64,000 nucleotides of DNA from Calothrix sp. NIES-3974 (GTDB lineage Bacteria; Cyanobacteriota; Cyanobacteriia; Cyanobacteriales; Nostocaceae), in NCBI RefSeq assembly GCF_002368395.1, contig NZ_AP018254.1, forward strand, positions 1,798,001-1,862,000, given 5' to 3'. The notes under the pieces are model-generated. The model had not been told where the DNA came from, made no database searches, and was given only the letters and a program-made list of their open reading frames with translations. Of this stretch, positions 1 through 10,788 are shown piece by piece (the first letter of the stretch is position 1; every line of letters starts with the position of its first letter). Made by a program: the position numbers and the translations under genes.

Positions 1-782
1 AGAAAGCCGAGGGTGATTCCTGGGCTAATTTAGCAGGGATTTACATTCAGATGCGGTCATGGCAAACAGCCAAAGATTGTAGCGATCGCGCTTTATCGAT
101 TGCCTATAAATATCAGAATCAGGACTTGATGATGATATCCCTCCACAGCTTGGGGCAGATTCATAAATCTTTGGATCATTATGCCCTTGCCCAGGGATAT
201 TTTACAGAAGCCTTAGCAATTTCACAACAGATAGGGGAAAAGCGGGTGAGGAGTGCCATATTGCAGGGATTAAGTGATATTTGCAGTCAAACTAACCAAT
301 TAAATCAAGCGATCGCCTATAACAGCCAATCTTGGGAAATTTGTCGGGAAATTGGCAATCAATTTGGTGAAGCTGCTGCTCTATCCCGGATGGCGATTAC
401 CTATCACAAATTACGCGACACCCAAGCAGCTCTTGATTGCTACCATCAAGCTCTAATTATCCTCGAAGCCATCGGAGCGAAACAAAGTCAACAAAGTGTA
501 TATTTTAGTGTTGGCAGTATTTATTACCAAATTCAGCAGTACAGTCAAGCTCTTGAATATTTAAATACTGCCCTATCTATCGCCCAGGAATTAAATAATC
601 ATTCCGAGCAAGCAAAAATTTTTCTGGCATTAGCAGCCATTTATCAAAAAAACCAGATGAAAAATATCGCCATTAAACATTATCAACGAGCCTACGAATT
701 ATATAAATCCATCGGCGATGAAAACCATGCCCTGCAAATGTTACAAACCATGAAAAAATTAAACATCGAACCACAAACCTAG
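1..782 (+). CDS. TPR-repeat protein, 5' end outside window
   Basis: The reading frame is open from the first bases of the window through the ATG at 51, so the true start lies upstream and this is the C-terminal part of a larger protein. The visible ~260 residues are about six tetratricopeptide repeats of roughly 40 residues, the spacing of the TPR_12/NB-ARC-associated type (recurring A-x-Y-x-x-A-L and G-x-x-x-x-Q motifs, for example YFTEALAISQQIGE and YHQALIILEAIG). TPR solenoids are protein-protein interaction scaffolds. No catalytic domain is visible here, although one could lie upstream. No partner can be named from the context. Confidence 0.85.
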   Translation, partial: KAEGDSWANLAGIYIQMRSWQTAKDCSDRALSIAYKYQNQDLMMISLHSLGQIHKSLDHYALAQGYFTEALAISQQIGEKRVRSAILQGLSDICSQTNQLNQAIAYNSQSWEICREIGNQFGEAAALSRMAITYHKLRDTQAALDCYHQALIILEAIGAKQSQQSVYFSVGSIYYQIQQYSQALEYLNTALSIAQELNNHSEQAKIFLALAAIYQKNQMKNIAIKHYQRAYELYKSIGDENHALQMLQTMKKLNIEPQT

Positions 783-860
783 AGACAACCTGTCGGGTCT
801 ATGTCGCTTGGACACAACCAAACCAAGAAAAAACCCATTCCCACCCTCAACTTCCCTACA

Positions 861-879
861 GACGACCCACCAGGTCGTC
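861..879. repeat. short palindromic repeat (GACGACCC family)
   Basis: Imperfect inverted repeat GACGACCCACCAGGTCGTC. Related copies occur at 31511-31530 and 44053-44077, in each case next to CTCTACTCCC-type heptamer repeats. It could form a hairpin in the glgA upstream region, but the dispersed distribution points to a genomic repeat rather than a glgA-specific control element. Confidence 0.7.
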
Positions 880-968
880 TCTTCCCACTCACTTTCAAGT
901 TAGGTAGATATTCCCTATAGTAAAATCAAGAGAATATAAAATTAAATTTTATTAAGTGGGGAATCGGG

Positions 969-2447
969 ATGTACATCGTACAAATTGCCTCAGAGTGCGC
1001 ACCTGTAATTAAAGCTGGAGGTTTAGGGGATGTTGTCTATGGACTCAGCAGGGAACTGGAGAATAAGGGACATTGTGTGGAGTTAATTCTCCCGATGTAC
1101 GATTGTATGCGCTACGACCATATTTGGGGACTGCATGATGCCTACCTCAATTTGTGGGTACCCTGGTATGGTGCGGCAATCCATTGTTCCGTTTATTGTG
1201 GTTGGGTACATGGTCGCTTGTGTTTCTTTATTCGACCCAATTCCCAGGATAACTTTTTTAACCGTGGTTGTTATTATGGGTGTGATGATGACAATATGCG
1301 GTTTGCTTTTTTTAGCAAAGCAGCATTACAGTTTTTACAGCAAAGCAACAAACGTCCCGACGTGATCCACTGTCACGATTGGCAAACAGGCTTAGTTCCG
1401 GTTTTACTCTACGAAATTTATAAATATCACGGGATGGAGTATCAACGGGTATGTTACACCATCCACAACTTTAAACATCAAGGTTTTGCAGGGGTCGAGG
1501 TGCTGCAAGCAACTGGATTAAACCGACCAGAATATTATTTCCAATACGACAAATTACGGGATAACTTTAATCCCTTTGCGATTAATATGATGAAAGGGGG
1601 GATAGTCTATGCCAACGCCGTCACCACCGTATCACCGTACCATGCATGGGAAGCCCAACATACGGATATTGGTTACGGTTTAGGTCATACCCTATACCTG
1701 CATCGCGATAAATTTCAAGGGGTACTCAACGGGATTGACTACGAATTTTGGAATCCCCAACGGGATCGATATATTCCCAGTAACTATAGCAGCGAAGATT
1801 TTGAACAAAAAATCTATAACAAAAAAGCATTACGCGATCGCTTGCAATTACAACAGGTAGATAAACCTCTGGTGGCCTACATTGGACGCTTAGACCAACA
1901 AAAAGGGGTGCATCTGGTTCACCATGCCATCTACCACAGTTTAGCAAGGGATGCCCAGTTTGTCTTGTTAGGTGCAGCAACGGAAAAGTCGATCCATGAT
2001 TGGTTTGCCCATGAAAAAGAATTTTTAAGCACAAATCCGGATGCACATATAGAATTAGGATTTAACGAAGAACTATCCCATCTCATCTATGCAGGAGCCG
2101 ATATTATCGTAGTTCCCAGCAATTATGAACCCTGTGGGTTGACCCAAATTATCGGCTTAAAATATGGAACAGTCCCCGTAGTTCGCGGTGTCGGTGGACT
2201 GGTTAACACCGTCTTTGATTGGGATTATGACCAAATGCATCCCCCCGAAGAACGGAATGGATTTGTGTTTTTTGAACAGGATAATTACGCTTTAGAATCT
2301 GCCTTAAATCGCGCAATTGATGTTTATAATCTGAATCCAGATTTATTTCAAAAATTAGCCATTCAAGGTATGAATTACGATTATTCCTGGAACCACCCAG
2401 CCCAGAAATACATCGAAATATACGATTTCATCCGTCACCCTTGGTAA
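969..2447 (+). CDS. glgA: glycogen synthase (GT5, ADP-glucose type)
   Basis: Transfers glucose from ADP-glucose to the non-reducing end of an alpha-1,4-glucan in cytosolic glycogen synthesis. The 492 residues match the family length. The N-terminal ADP-glucose-binding motif reads KAGGLGDVV (residues 15-23). The acceptor/catalytic region has YEPCGLTQ with the conserved Glu near residue 387, followed by GLKYGTVPVVR. Cyanobacteria often carry two GlgA isoforms; the GGLGDVVYGLSRELE form resembles the GlgA2/starch-synthase-like type, which is an inference. The ATG is preceded by a purine-rich GGGGAATCGGG. It converges with glgB, separated by about 350 bp of repeats, so the two enzymes of the pathway are neighbours but not co-transcribed. 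Confidence 0.95.
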   Translation: MYIVQIASECAPVIKAGGLGDVVYGLSRELENKGHCVELILPMYDCMRYDHIWGLHDAYLNLWVPWYGAAIHCSVYCGWVHGRLCFFIRPNSQDNFFNRGCYYGCDDDNMRFAFFSKAALQFLQQSNKRPDVIHCHDWQTGLVPVLLYEIYKYHGMEYQRVCYTIHNFKHQGFAGVEVLQATGLNRPEYYFQYDKLRDNFNPFAINMMKGGIVYANAVTTVSPYHAWEAQHTDIGYGLGHTLYLHRDKFQGVLNGIDYEFWNPQRDRYIPSNYSSEDFEQKIYNKKALRDRLQLQQVDKPLVAYIGRLDQQKGVHLVHHAIYHSLARDAQFVLLGAATEKSIHDWFAHEKEFLSTNPDAHIELGFNEELSHLIYAGADIIVVPSNYEPCGLTQIIGLKYGTVPVVRGVGGLVNTVFDWDYDQMHPPEERNGFVFFEQDNYALESALNRAIDVYNLNPDLFQKLAIQGMNYDYSWNHPAQKYIEIYDFIRHPW

Positions 2448-2796
2448 TCTGTATTTCTTCCTTGTCAATAGGGAGTGGGGAGTAGGGAGAGACGCGATAT
2501 ATCCCATCTGTACGGGAGTGGGACAAAATCATTTTCATCCGTCTTGGGGTGAGGGCTTTTGAAAGAATTGATTCTGGATTGAAAACTACGGATTTTTTAC
2601 CCCTCTCCGAAGTCGGAGAGGGGTTGGGGTGAGGTTCATCGAACCCACGTTCATAAATACTTTATCAACTACTTATTGAAGACAGGAAATAGGCACAAAC
2701 GGTATATTTGTCGTTATAAACTACTCCCGATGGCCTACTCCCCAAAAACAATAAGTTATAAGTTAAAAGTATTAAAATCGGCCTTTAATACATCCT
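2448..2796. repeat. intergenic repeats between glgA and glgB
   Basis: The gap between the convergent genes contains a degenerate GAGTGGGGAGTAGGGAG heptamer-type repeat, a partial copy of the GAGACGCGATATATC palindrome (about 2489-2506), and a strong 11-bp hairpin at 2600-2623 (CCCCTCTCCGA, loop AG, TCGGAGAGGGG). The hairpin could stop transcription from both sides, but it has no U-tract on either strand, so it is listed as a repeat. A small ORF that could be drawn across this gap overlaps glgB and is not believable. Confidence 0.7.
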
Positions 2797-5103
2797 CTAA
2801 GATTCTTCCCCATCCAGCATATATTCTGCGGTTTTATTTCGATCTAGTTTCAAAATCAATACAGCCAAGGGAGGTAAACACAAATCCAGGGAATACTGAT
2901 GATTATGCATCGACCAGTTATCCGTCCACTTACCACCAAGATTACCTAAATTGCTACCCCCGTAGGGACGAGCGTCGCTGTTGAATAATTCCGTATAAAA
3001 CCCTGGTTCCGGTACTCCAATGCGATAATGGGAATGGGGCTGGGGTGTAAAGTTACACACACAAACCACAAATCCGTGATTATCCTTAGCCCGACGGATA
3101 AAGGAAACAACACTGTGACGGTTATCGCTACAGTCAATCCATTCAAATCCTTCTTGGGCAAAATCTTGACTGTACAAAGCTGGTTCGCTGCGGTAGAGAT
3201 GATTTAAATCCTGGAAGAATTTACGTAATTGTTGATGGGGTTCATATTGCAGTAAATCCCATTCCAAATCACTCCAAACATTCCATTCGCTCCATTGGGC
3301 AAACTCCATGCTCATAAACATGGTTTTCTTCCCTGGATGGGCATACATGTAGGCAAATAAGCATCGGGTATTAGCAAATTTCTGCCATCGATCTCCCGGC
3401 ATTTTGCCAATAATATTACTTTTACCATGTACAACTTCGTCATGGGAAAGGGCCAGCATAAAGTTTTCGCTGTGGTTGTACCAAATGCTAAAGGTAATAT
3501 TATTTTGATGGAATTGACGGAACCAGGGGTCCATACTGAAATAATCCAGCATGTCGTGCATCCAACCCATATTCCATTTCAAGTTAAATCCTAAACCTCC
3601 CACATAGGTAGGCCATGATACCATTGGCCAAGATGTGGATTCTTCAGCAATGGAAACCACCCCTGGAAAATAACTAAAAATCAAATGATTCACTTGACGC
3701 AGAAAATCAGCTGCTTCGATATTTTCCCGTCCCCCATATTGATTGGGGACCCATTCCCCTTCCTTGCGGTTGTAATCTAGGTATAGCATGGAAGCCACCG
3801 CATCTACACGAATACCATCAATATGAAATTTATCAAACCAAAATAGGGCATTAGCAACCAGAAAATTACGGACTTCATTGCGACCGTAATTAAAAATCAA
3901 AGTACCCCATTCCTTATGCTCACCCTTACGGGGGTCTGCATGTTCATACAAATGGGTTCCGTCGAAAAAGGCTAACCCATGACCATCCTTGGGAAAATGA
4001 CCGGGAACCCAATCCACAATCACACCAATTCCATTTTGGTGACATTGATCAACAAAATACATAAAATCTTCCGGTGTACCAAATCGGGATGTGGGTGCGT
4101 AATATCCCGTCACTTGGTATCCCCAGGAACCATCAAAGGGGTGTTCCGCAATGGGTAAAACTTCAATATGGGTGTAACCCAATTCCTTTACGTAGGGGAT
4201 TAAACGCTCGGCTAATTCCCGGTAGGTTAAAAACCGCGAACCGGGATTTAATTCAGAAACCGGGACAACGGGAGCGGGTTTACCATCTGGTTGGATTGCG
4301 GGTTCGCTACTGGATGCATGTAACCAGGAACCAAGATGTACCTCATAAACAGCAATGGGTTGGGTCAGGGGGTCAGTGTGACGACGCTGATCCATCCATT
4401 CCCCATCATTCCAGGTGTAAGCGTCCAGATTCGTGACGATGGAAGCTGTTTTAGGACGGGGTTCCTGTTGAAAACCGTAGGGATCACTTTTTTCGTAAAT
4501 ATGTCCCTCATAGTTTTTGATTTCATACTTATAGCACTCACCTGGTTGTAGCTGGGGGATAAATAATTCCCAGACACCGGTATGACCCTTACGCATCTGG
4601 TGCAGTCGTCCATCCCAGCTATTAAAATCGCCTAAAACTGAGACATTACGAGCGTTAGGGGCCCATACGGCAAAGTATACACCTTGGACACCATCAATCA
4701 CAGTGGGATGGGCACCCAATTTTTCGTAGATGCGGTGATGATTTCCCTCAGAAAACAGGTGTAAATCGAAGTCCGTTAACTTGGGTGAGCGGAAAGCGTA
4801 GGGGTCATAGGTGACACGTTCGCGATCGCCTTCTTTGATTCGCAATTGATAATTATTTAATTCTTTGGTTTCAATGGTACATTCAAAAAAATTCGGGTGA
4901 TGCACACTTTGCATTGCAAACTCTAAACGTTGTTCTGGTAGAACTACCCAAACCTGACTAGCATTGGGTAGGTATGCTCTCACTGCCCAGACATTTTTAC
5001 CATTTTCTTCAATGAGGTGGGAACCCAAAACCTCAAAGGGGTCATGGTGCTGATTCCCTACAATGCGATTTACCTGTTCTGGTGCGATCGTCGTCTTTAA
5101 CAT
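2797..5103 (-). CDS. glgB: 1,4-alpha-glucan branching enzyme (GH13)
   Basis: Creates alpha-1,6 branches in glycogen. The 768-residue chain is the long form with two N-terminal CBM48-type beta-sandwich modules (roughly residues 1-230, including the second-module sequence [21 protein letters not shown]), a GH13 TIM barrel and a C-terminal beta domain. The four GH13 signature regions are present: [16 protein letters not shown] with the nucleophile Asp near residue 434, IAEESTSWP with the acid/base Glu near residue 487, and SHDEVVHG near residue 554. It converges on glgA. The start is ATG at 5103. Confidence 0.96.
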   Translation of the reverse strand: MLKTTIAPEQVNRIVGNQHHDPFEVLGSHLIEENGKNVWAVRAYLPNASQVWVVLPEQRLEFAMQSVHHPNFFECTIETKELNNYQLRIKEGDRERVTYDPYAFRSPKLTDFDLHLFSEGNHHRIYEKLGAHPTVIDGVQGVYFAVWAPNARNVSVLGDFNSWDGRLHQMRKGHTGVWELFIPQLQPGECYKYEIKNYEGHIYEKSDPYGFQQEPRPKTASIVTNLDAYTWNDGEWMDQRRHTDPLTQPIAVYEVHLGSWLHASSSEPAIQPDGKPAPVVPVSELNPGSRFLTYRELAERLIPYVKELGYTHIEVLPIAEHPFDGSWGYQVTGYYAPTSRFGTPEDFMYFVDQCHQNGIGVIVDWVPGHFPKDGHGLAFFDGTHLYEHADPRKGEHKEWGTLIFNYGRNEVRNFLVANALFWFDKFHIDGIRVDAVASMLYLDYNRKEGEWVPNQYGGRENIEAADFLRQVNHLIFSYFPGVVSIAEESTSWPMVSWPTYVGGLGFNLKWNMGWMHDMLDYFSMDPWFRQFHQNNITFSIWYNHSENFMLALSHDEVVHGKSNIIGKMPGDRWQKFANTRCLFAYMYAHPGKKTMFMSMEFAQWSEWNVWSDLEWDLLQYEPHQQLRKFFQDLNHLYRSEPALYSQDFAQEGFEWIDCSDNRHSVVSFIRRAKDNHGFVVCVCNFTPQPHSHYRIGVPEPGFYTELFNSDARPYGGSNLGNLGGKWTDNWSMHNHQYSLDLCLPPLAVLILKLDRNKTAEYMLDGEES

Positions 5104-5343
5104 GGAGCTACCTACGTGCTTTTACCTGTCGAATGTAAACTTGCTTTAATATCTATTTATATTCACTCTAAACCATCAGTGACTGGATTTTGGATTACCC
5201 GAGGAAAATGTTGCTACGTGTTTGTGGATTGGGAACCCCTTTTCCCACATATCTCACCAATTCCTCAAACTTTTAGGGATTCGCTGCAAGTCGAGGATTT
5301 GGGACTGTTCCGCAAAAAGTGAGCCGCAAAAGAACTAATATAA

Positions 5344-6399
<1,056 letters not shown>

Positions 6400-6446
6400 A
6401 GTTGCATGGGTTTTCAGAGTGAATTTTTATTATTCATCTACCTTTT

Positions 6447-6508
6447 GTCGGGTTTTCCGGATAAATGCTAGGTAAAACCACCAAAATTACCAAAAACCCG
6501 ACTTTTCC
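6447..6508 (+). terminator. possible hemB terminator (long hairpin)
   Basis: Starts 48 bp after the hemB stop. GTCGGGTTTT at 6447-6456 is exactly complementary to AAAACCCGAC at 6493-6502 and is followed by TTTTCC. The loop is long (36 nt) but includes a weaker inner GGTAA/TTACC pairing. The position fits a hemB terminator; the large loop makes this only moderately convincing. Confidence 0.45.
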
Positions 6509-7083
6509 TCGTAATTGACGATTTATCTGCTAATTATGACATACCTGTGAATTTCCCCGCCTACTAACTTTAAGCTCGGCAATGACTACCCCTAACTTGG
6601 TAAATTTGCAAAATTGTTATGCTCCTACCGACCTGGCAAAAACAAGAAATAAATTGGTAAAATCTCTACAAATTTTATACCTGTATTCTCTCGAATGTAA
6701 TTTTCTTTTAAAGAGATTAATATCAAGATAAATCATCTCAAAATTGCATATAATCTATTGAAGGAATATTATTCTGTTGTTATTTATGTGTTTTTTTATA
6801 CTATTTGGGTGGTGATAATAACTAGGCAGAAGACTCAGCAAGGATTTTTTAGTTGGCGAGACATAAACATAAACACAGCTTACAGCCTTTCATCGATTCT
6901 CTGATTAACAGACATAGTCTAAAGACCTTGTCTTTATTTGTTGTTGGGTAAAACTTAAATTGACTTTACCTTCTTTCCGACACCAGCCTTGCGAACAGGT
7001 TGTCAGCTACTCAGATTTGGTTGACTTAAAAACAAAATCATCAAACACAACATAAAAAACAAAATCATATTCCCAAAACCATC
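6509..7083. other. AT-rich intergenic region, nothing identified
   Basis: About 575 bp of AT-rich sequence between hemB and the 330-residue gene. I see no ORF, tRNA-like arms or member of the repeat families found elsewhere. It probably holds the promoter and a long leader of the downstream gene. Confidence 0.5.
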
Positions 7084-8076
7084 ATGACCCAAGTAATTAA
7101 ATTTCCTAATCCTGACCCAAACCTAGAGAATGAAGAAGAAATACACCAGTTAGCCCAAATCTGGGCAAAAAAATACATTCAAAACATCCAAAACAACAAT
7201 GACGTTGTTCCTCTGAAAAACAGTGCTAAACAAACATCAGAGAAACTCCACACCTTACTGAGAACCACCAGTATCCAAGCTTGGTCACAAACAGAAGCAT
7301 TAATCTCCAAAGAACTAGCACGTCATGGAGTCAATCAACAATTAATTGACCCCTGGCAAATTTCCCAAGATTCCTTTGTTGTTTTTGATCAAACCATCGA
7401 AATCTACAGTCAGCAAAAACCACCGCAACAGGTAGCACGGGAATTGGGTACCTATATTAGTACCATTCGCAGTCATTATACAGCTAATGACCCCAGAGCG
7501 ATCGCTTTTGTTTCCCTCCAGTTCCACTATACTGGACAGTTATTACTCAATCATGTTCCCCATTGGGAAAAGGAAGGGTTAAATAGTTACTTTAAGGTGA
7601 TTGATGACCACTTGTATATGCCTTTACAACGAGCCTACAAAGCAGCTGCTAAGTACAATTATGAATCACTCCAAGTACAACTAGTTCGACATTTATTACC
7701 CATGAGTACGGAAATAGCCGAAAAGGTTTGCGATCGCATTATTCAAATTTACCCCACCTATTCCAGTTACAGTGGTCTTTTGAGTAATCCCAGCGTTAGA
7801 ATTGCCAGTATTCGCGACACAGAGATGTTCCAAGTGTATCTGTGGGTATGTATGCTGGAAAAAAGTATTGAGGCAATTCAACAAGAACTATTTCCTTTGT
7901 GTTTAATGCTATATCCCACTTTACGAGTAAATTGGGAATTAGTTCGACAAATGATTAATTTACTAGGAAATGAAATTCGCAGTCGGATCGGTGATCAACA
8001 GCATCGAGTTTTTAGACCATATTTTCAAGTTTTGTGGGAAATGTTTAGTCCGGAAATCTTTCCAGATATGCTTTGA
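7084..8076 (+). CDS. conserved-looking hypothetical protein, 330 aa
   Basis: I do not recognise this protein. It looks like a genuine soluble, mostly alpha-helical protein: no signal peptide, no membrane segments, balanced composition and HIP1 octamers inside the frame. The first 60 residues are polar and Asn/Gln-rich (EEIHQLAQIWAKKYIQNIQ); the rest is amphipathic helix with aromatic-rich stretches such as FVSLQFHYTGQLLLNHV and LRVNWELVRQMINLLGNE. The C-terminal part, ending PYFQVLWEMFSPEIF, looks globular. It starts with ATG after a long leader and is flanked by the TPR protein on the opposite strand. No function is proposed. Confidence 0.75.
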   Translation: MTQVIKFPNPDPNLENEEEIHQLAQIWAKKYIQNIQNNNDVVPLKNSAKQTSEKLHTLLRTTSIQAWSQTEALISKELARHGVNQQLIDPWQISQDSFVVFDQTIEIYSQQKPPQQVARELGTYISTIRSHYTANDPRAIAFVSLQFHYTGQLLLNHVPHWEKEGLNSYFKVIDDHLYMPLQRAYKAAAKYNYESLQVQLVRHLLPMSTEIAEKVCDRIIQIYPTYSSYSGLLSNPSVRIASIRDTEMFQVYLWVCMLEKSIEAIQQELFPLCLMLYPTLRVNWELVRQMINLLGNEIRSRIGDQQHRVFRPYFQVLWEMFSPEIFPDML

Positions 8077-8244
8077 TGGGGAGGAAATGGGGATATCGAT
8101 AACAGAGAATAGGCTGTATGTAATTATGTAATGTTGACACAGAACCGTAGATGCGCGTAGCGCAGCTTCTCTTTGAGATGAAAGTGATTTTTCCCTACAG
8201 CTACTCGTCTTACCACTTGTTCATCTACACCACTCCCAACTCCC

Positions 8245-9741
8245 CTAAGAAGTTTTCCAACGCTCTTGTAACCAGTGCCAAAATTGAGCAAAGGGATGGG
8301 TGGGAAAACCAGCTGCATTCCAAATAAGTTTCTTCACTTTTCCTGTACACTGGGGTTCTCCTGTGACTTTGTACCAGTAGAGATTAAATTTCTTAATTCC
8401 TACTTGACGGAGAATCAAACCCATTTGTTTAACTGAGTATTGGGACTTGATAATTTGATTGCGGTCTAGATAGATAAACAGGGATTTGAGAAAATAGGCG
8501 ATCGCCTCTTCAATTTCGTGGCTAAGATGGGCCACAGTTCCTAGTTGATAGTACTCATCTGCCGCGTTAACTATATCACCTAAATTCTCGTATATTTGTC
8601 GAGCTTGATGATAATACTGGTTTGCCTGTAGATATTTTTTTTGGTCTTGAGCAAGCAATCCCAGATGGTGATATTCGTCGGCAATGCGTGGGTAATTACC
8701 AGTTTGTTGATAGGATTGAATTGCTTCTTGGTAGTAGTTATAGGCAAGTTGATATTCACCCTTTAATTGGGCAACAATACCCAGATGGTGATATGCAGAA
8801 CCAATTGCCACCACATCGTTCGTATTTTTTTTCAAATTCAATGCAGTTTGAAAAAAAGTCGTTGCTGTATCCAAATCATTCTCGACCTGAGCAACAATCC
8901 CCAAATTATGATACACCCGTGCAGCACTGTGCAAATCCCCCATCATCTCCTTTAACCGCAGTGCTTCTTGATAGTAGATTTTGGCTATGGGTAATTGTCC
9001 TTGTTCCTGGCTAACCATACCCAAGTAATGGATTATTTTACCAAGGTTATGGGTATCATTTACCTCAGTGTATATTTGTTGAGCTATTTCTAAATTCGCG
9101 ATCGCTTCCACCAAATTCCCTTCCCGTTGGGCAATTAGTCCCAGTTGAGCATAACTTTGGGCTGCATGATAATTATCCCCAATCACTCGCCGAATATCCA
9201 GGGATTTGGTATAAAATTGACGCGCTTCCGTAAATTTCGACTGTACCTGAGCAACTTCTCCTAACTGATGATACACAAAGGCAATTTTGTAGCTATCGTT
9301 TTTGAGGCGAAATATTTCCAAGGCTTGATGATAATAGGCGATCGCCTGTTCATATAGACCTTGAACCAAGAAAATATTACCAATCCCATAATAGCTATCT
9401 GCTACTGCGTCAGTTGCTTGAGAAGCTTCATACATATTTACCGATTCTTGGTAAAAATGCAGTGCATCATGCCATTGTCGTTGTAGCTCCGCCACTACAC
9501 CCAAATTATAGTAAATCCAACCTGTTTTTACCGGATTAGCCAACTGAATTGCTAATTTTAACGTCCGTTCAAAATATTGCCTTGCCAAATCAAAATTACG
9601 TCGTTTTTGCGCTAGCAATCCCAACTGAGAAAAAGCATCTAGTAAATTTTCCCAATCTTGCTCAAGCTCGTAAATCCTTGCTGCTTGCTGATAAAACGCG
9701 ATCGCATCATCATCACTCATCCTTAAAGGATTCACTTGCAT
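8245..9741 (-). CDS. TPR-repeat protein, 498 aa
   Basis: A solenoid of about ten 40-residue tetratricopeptide repeats (recurring YHHLGIVAQ, A-x-x-YYQEAL and FFQTALNLKK units) fills residues 20-430. A short non-TPR C-terminal tail with Trp-rich helices follows (WYKVTG...FWHWLQERWKT). The ATG at 9741 is chosen over an upstream in-frame TTG at 9759 because AGGAG sits 7 nt before it. TPR arrays like this are common in filamentous cyanobacteria and act as binding scaffolds. No effector or NTPase domain is attached, and no neighbour suggests a partner. The internal repeats are similar enough to suggest recent expansion by duplication. Confidence 0.88.
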   Translation of the reverse strand: MQVNPLRMSDDDAIAFYQQAARIYELEQDWENLLDAFSQLGLLAQKRRNFDLARQYFERTLKLAIQLANPVKTGWIYYNLGVVAELQRQWHDALHFYQESVNMYEASQATDAVADSYYGIGNIFLVQGLYEQAIAYYHQALEIFRLKNDSYKIAFVYHQLGEVAQVQSKFTEARQFYTKSLDIRRVIGDNYHAAQSYAQLGLIAQREGNLVEAIANLEIAQQIYTEVNDTHNLGKIIHYLGMVSQEQGQLPIAKIYYQEALRLKEMMGDLHSAARVYHNLGIVAQVENDLDTATTFFQTALNLKKNTNDVVAIGSAYHHLGIVAQLKGEYQLAYNYYQEAIQSYQQTGNYPRIADEYHHLGLLAQDQKKYLQANQYYHQARQIYENLGDIVNAADEYYQLGTVAHLSHEIEEAIAYFLKSLFIYLDRNQIIKSQYSVKQMGLILRQVGIKKFNLYWYKVTGEPQCTGKVKKLIWNAAGFPTHPFAQFWHWLQERWKTS

Positions 9742-10425
9742 TGTATTTCTCCTAAGCAAAAACCAATATTCCCCATATTTCCTAATACTAAATCTATCTT
9801 TAGATTACCGGATAACTGGTACCATTAATGTATTGTTTTTGTTATTTATTTTTAAATTTTACGGAGAGATTATTCACATAATCAAGTCACCAGTAACTGA
9901 TATATTTTTCCCTTGTATTGACGTAAATTACTGTTAGTAAAAAACTTTTTTGCCTAGCCAAGCAAAAAGTAGATAATAGGGCATAGGGAATGAGACATAG
10001 GAGATAATACCAACTTGCAAACGAATATGACAGATAAACTTTGATTAAAGGTGATATCTCAAGTTTCCTATTCTTTAATCAGTATAATTTATTGATTTAC
10101 CACTGGTTGGTTTACGGTGCGTAATTCCCTTTGAGTAATATCTCCAAAGAATAATCTTCAAGCCTTGCTCCATAATATTTTTGCTCAAAAACTTCTAATT
10201 TTTAGTTGTTGTCAGGAAATAAACGCTCAAATTAACTGAGTGTATGAAGTTGAAAAATTGCGTTTGATTTTTCGTTTTCCAGAGTGACAAATTAGGGATA
10301 AATAGATTTGCAGCGATATGATTCATCTTCTGCACCTTAACCCAATAATAAATTTCTTGGGGAACGAGTGATAAGGGTATCTTGATTAATTTTCCTACTC
10401 ATTATTGTTGAAGGTTTACTTGTTT
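9742..10425. other. AT-rich intergenic region, nothing identified
   Basis: Roughly 680 bp upstream of the TPR gene. AT-rich, with no convincing ORF or RNA gene seen. A MITE-like element (10426-10586) follows it. Confidence 0.5.
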
Positions 10426-10586
10426 CCTGGATTTTGAGCGAGTAATTTATAAGCCTTGATTAACGGATTGATTTTCCTTCTACACCCTACGGGTACGCGC
10501 AGTGCGTAGACTAGACGCGTAGGGTCTACACGACTCCCGTCACGGACTATTACCTATGATTTTTAGGGTTTTGTGAGAAATGGGGG
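10426..10586. mobile_element. MITE family A, copy 1 (161 bp, TSD GTTT)
   Basis: Non-coding element with terminal inverted repeats CCTGGATTTT and (right end, reverse complement) CCCCCATTTCTCAC. It is flanked by the 4-bp direct repeat GTTT at 10422-10425 and 10587-10590. The interior contains the CCTACGGGTACGCGCAG...GTCTACAC palindrome and the CTCCCGTCACGGACTATT block shared with copies at 35491-35655 and 22722-22931. It has no coding capacity, so it must be mobilised in trans if active. Boundaries were assigned by comparing copies. Confidence 0.72.
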
Positions 10587-10788
10587 GTTTGACCTGTCAG
10601 TTTTGTTGGGTACTCCAAAAGAAGCAAATCCAACACCACTTACTTCAACGCGCTTAACCCGCGCAACGCAGTGACTCTCCAACCAACAATTGCCCATAAC
10701 TGCAAACTCTAAAGGAGACGTGGTATTACTACGTTCCTACTTGTCACCCGTCAACTGTCTACAAACCAATTTTTAAGTCTTGTCTATC
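10587..10788. other. intergenic sequence with short repeats
   Basis: Contains a CAACGCGCTTAACCCGCGCAAC-type palindromic repeat near 10648-10670. No gene is seen. It lies downstream of the coiled-coil gene on the minus strand. Confidence 0.4.
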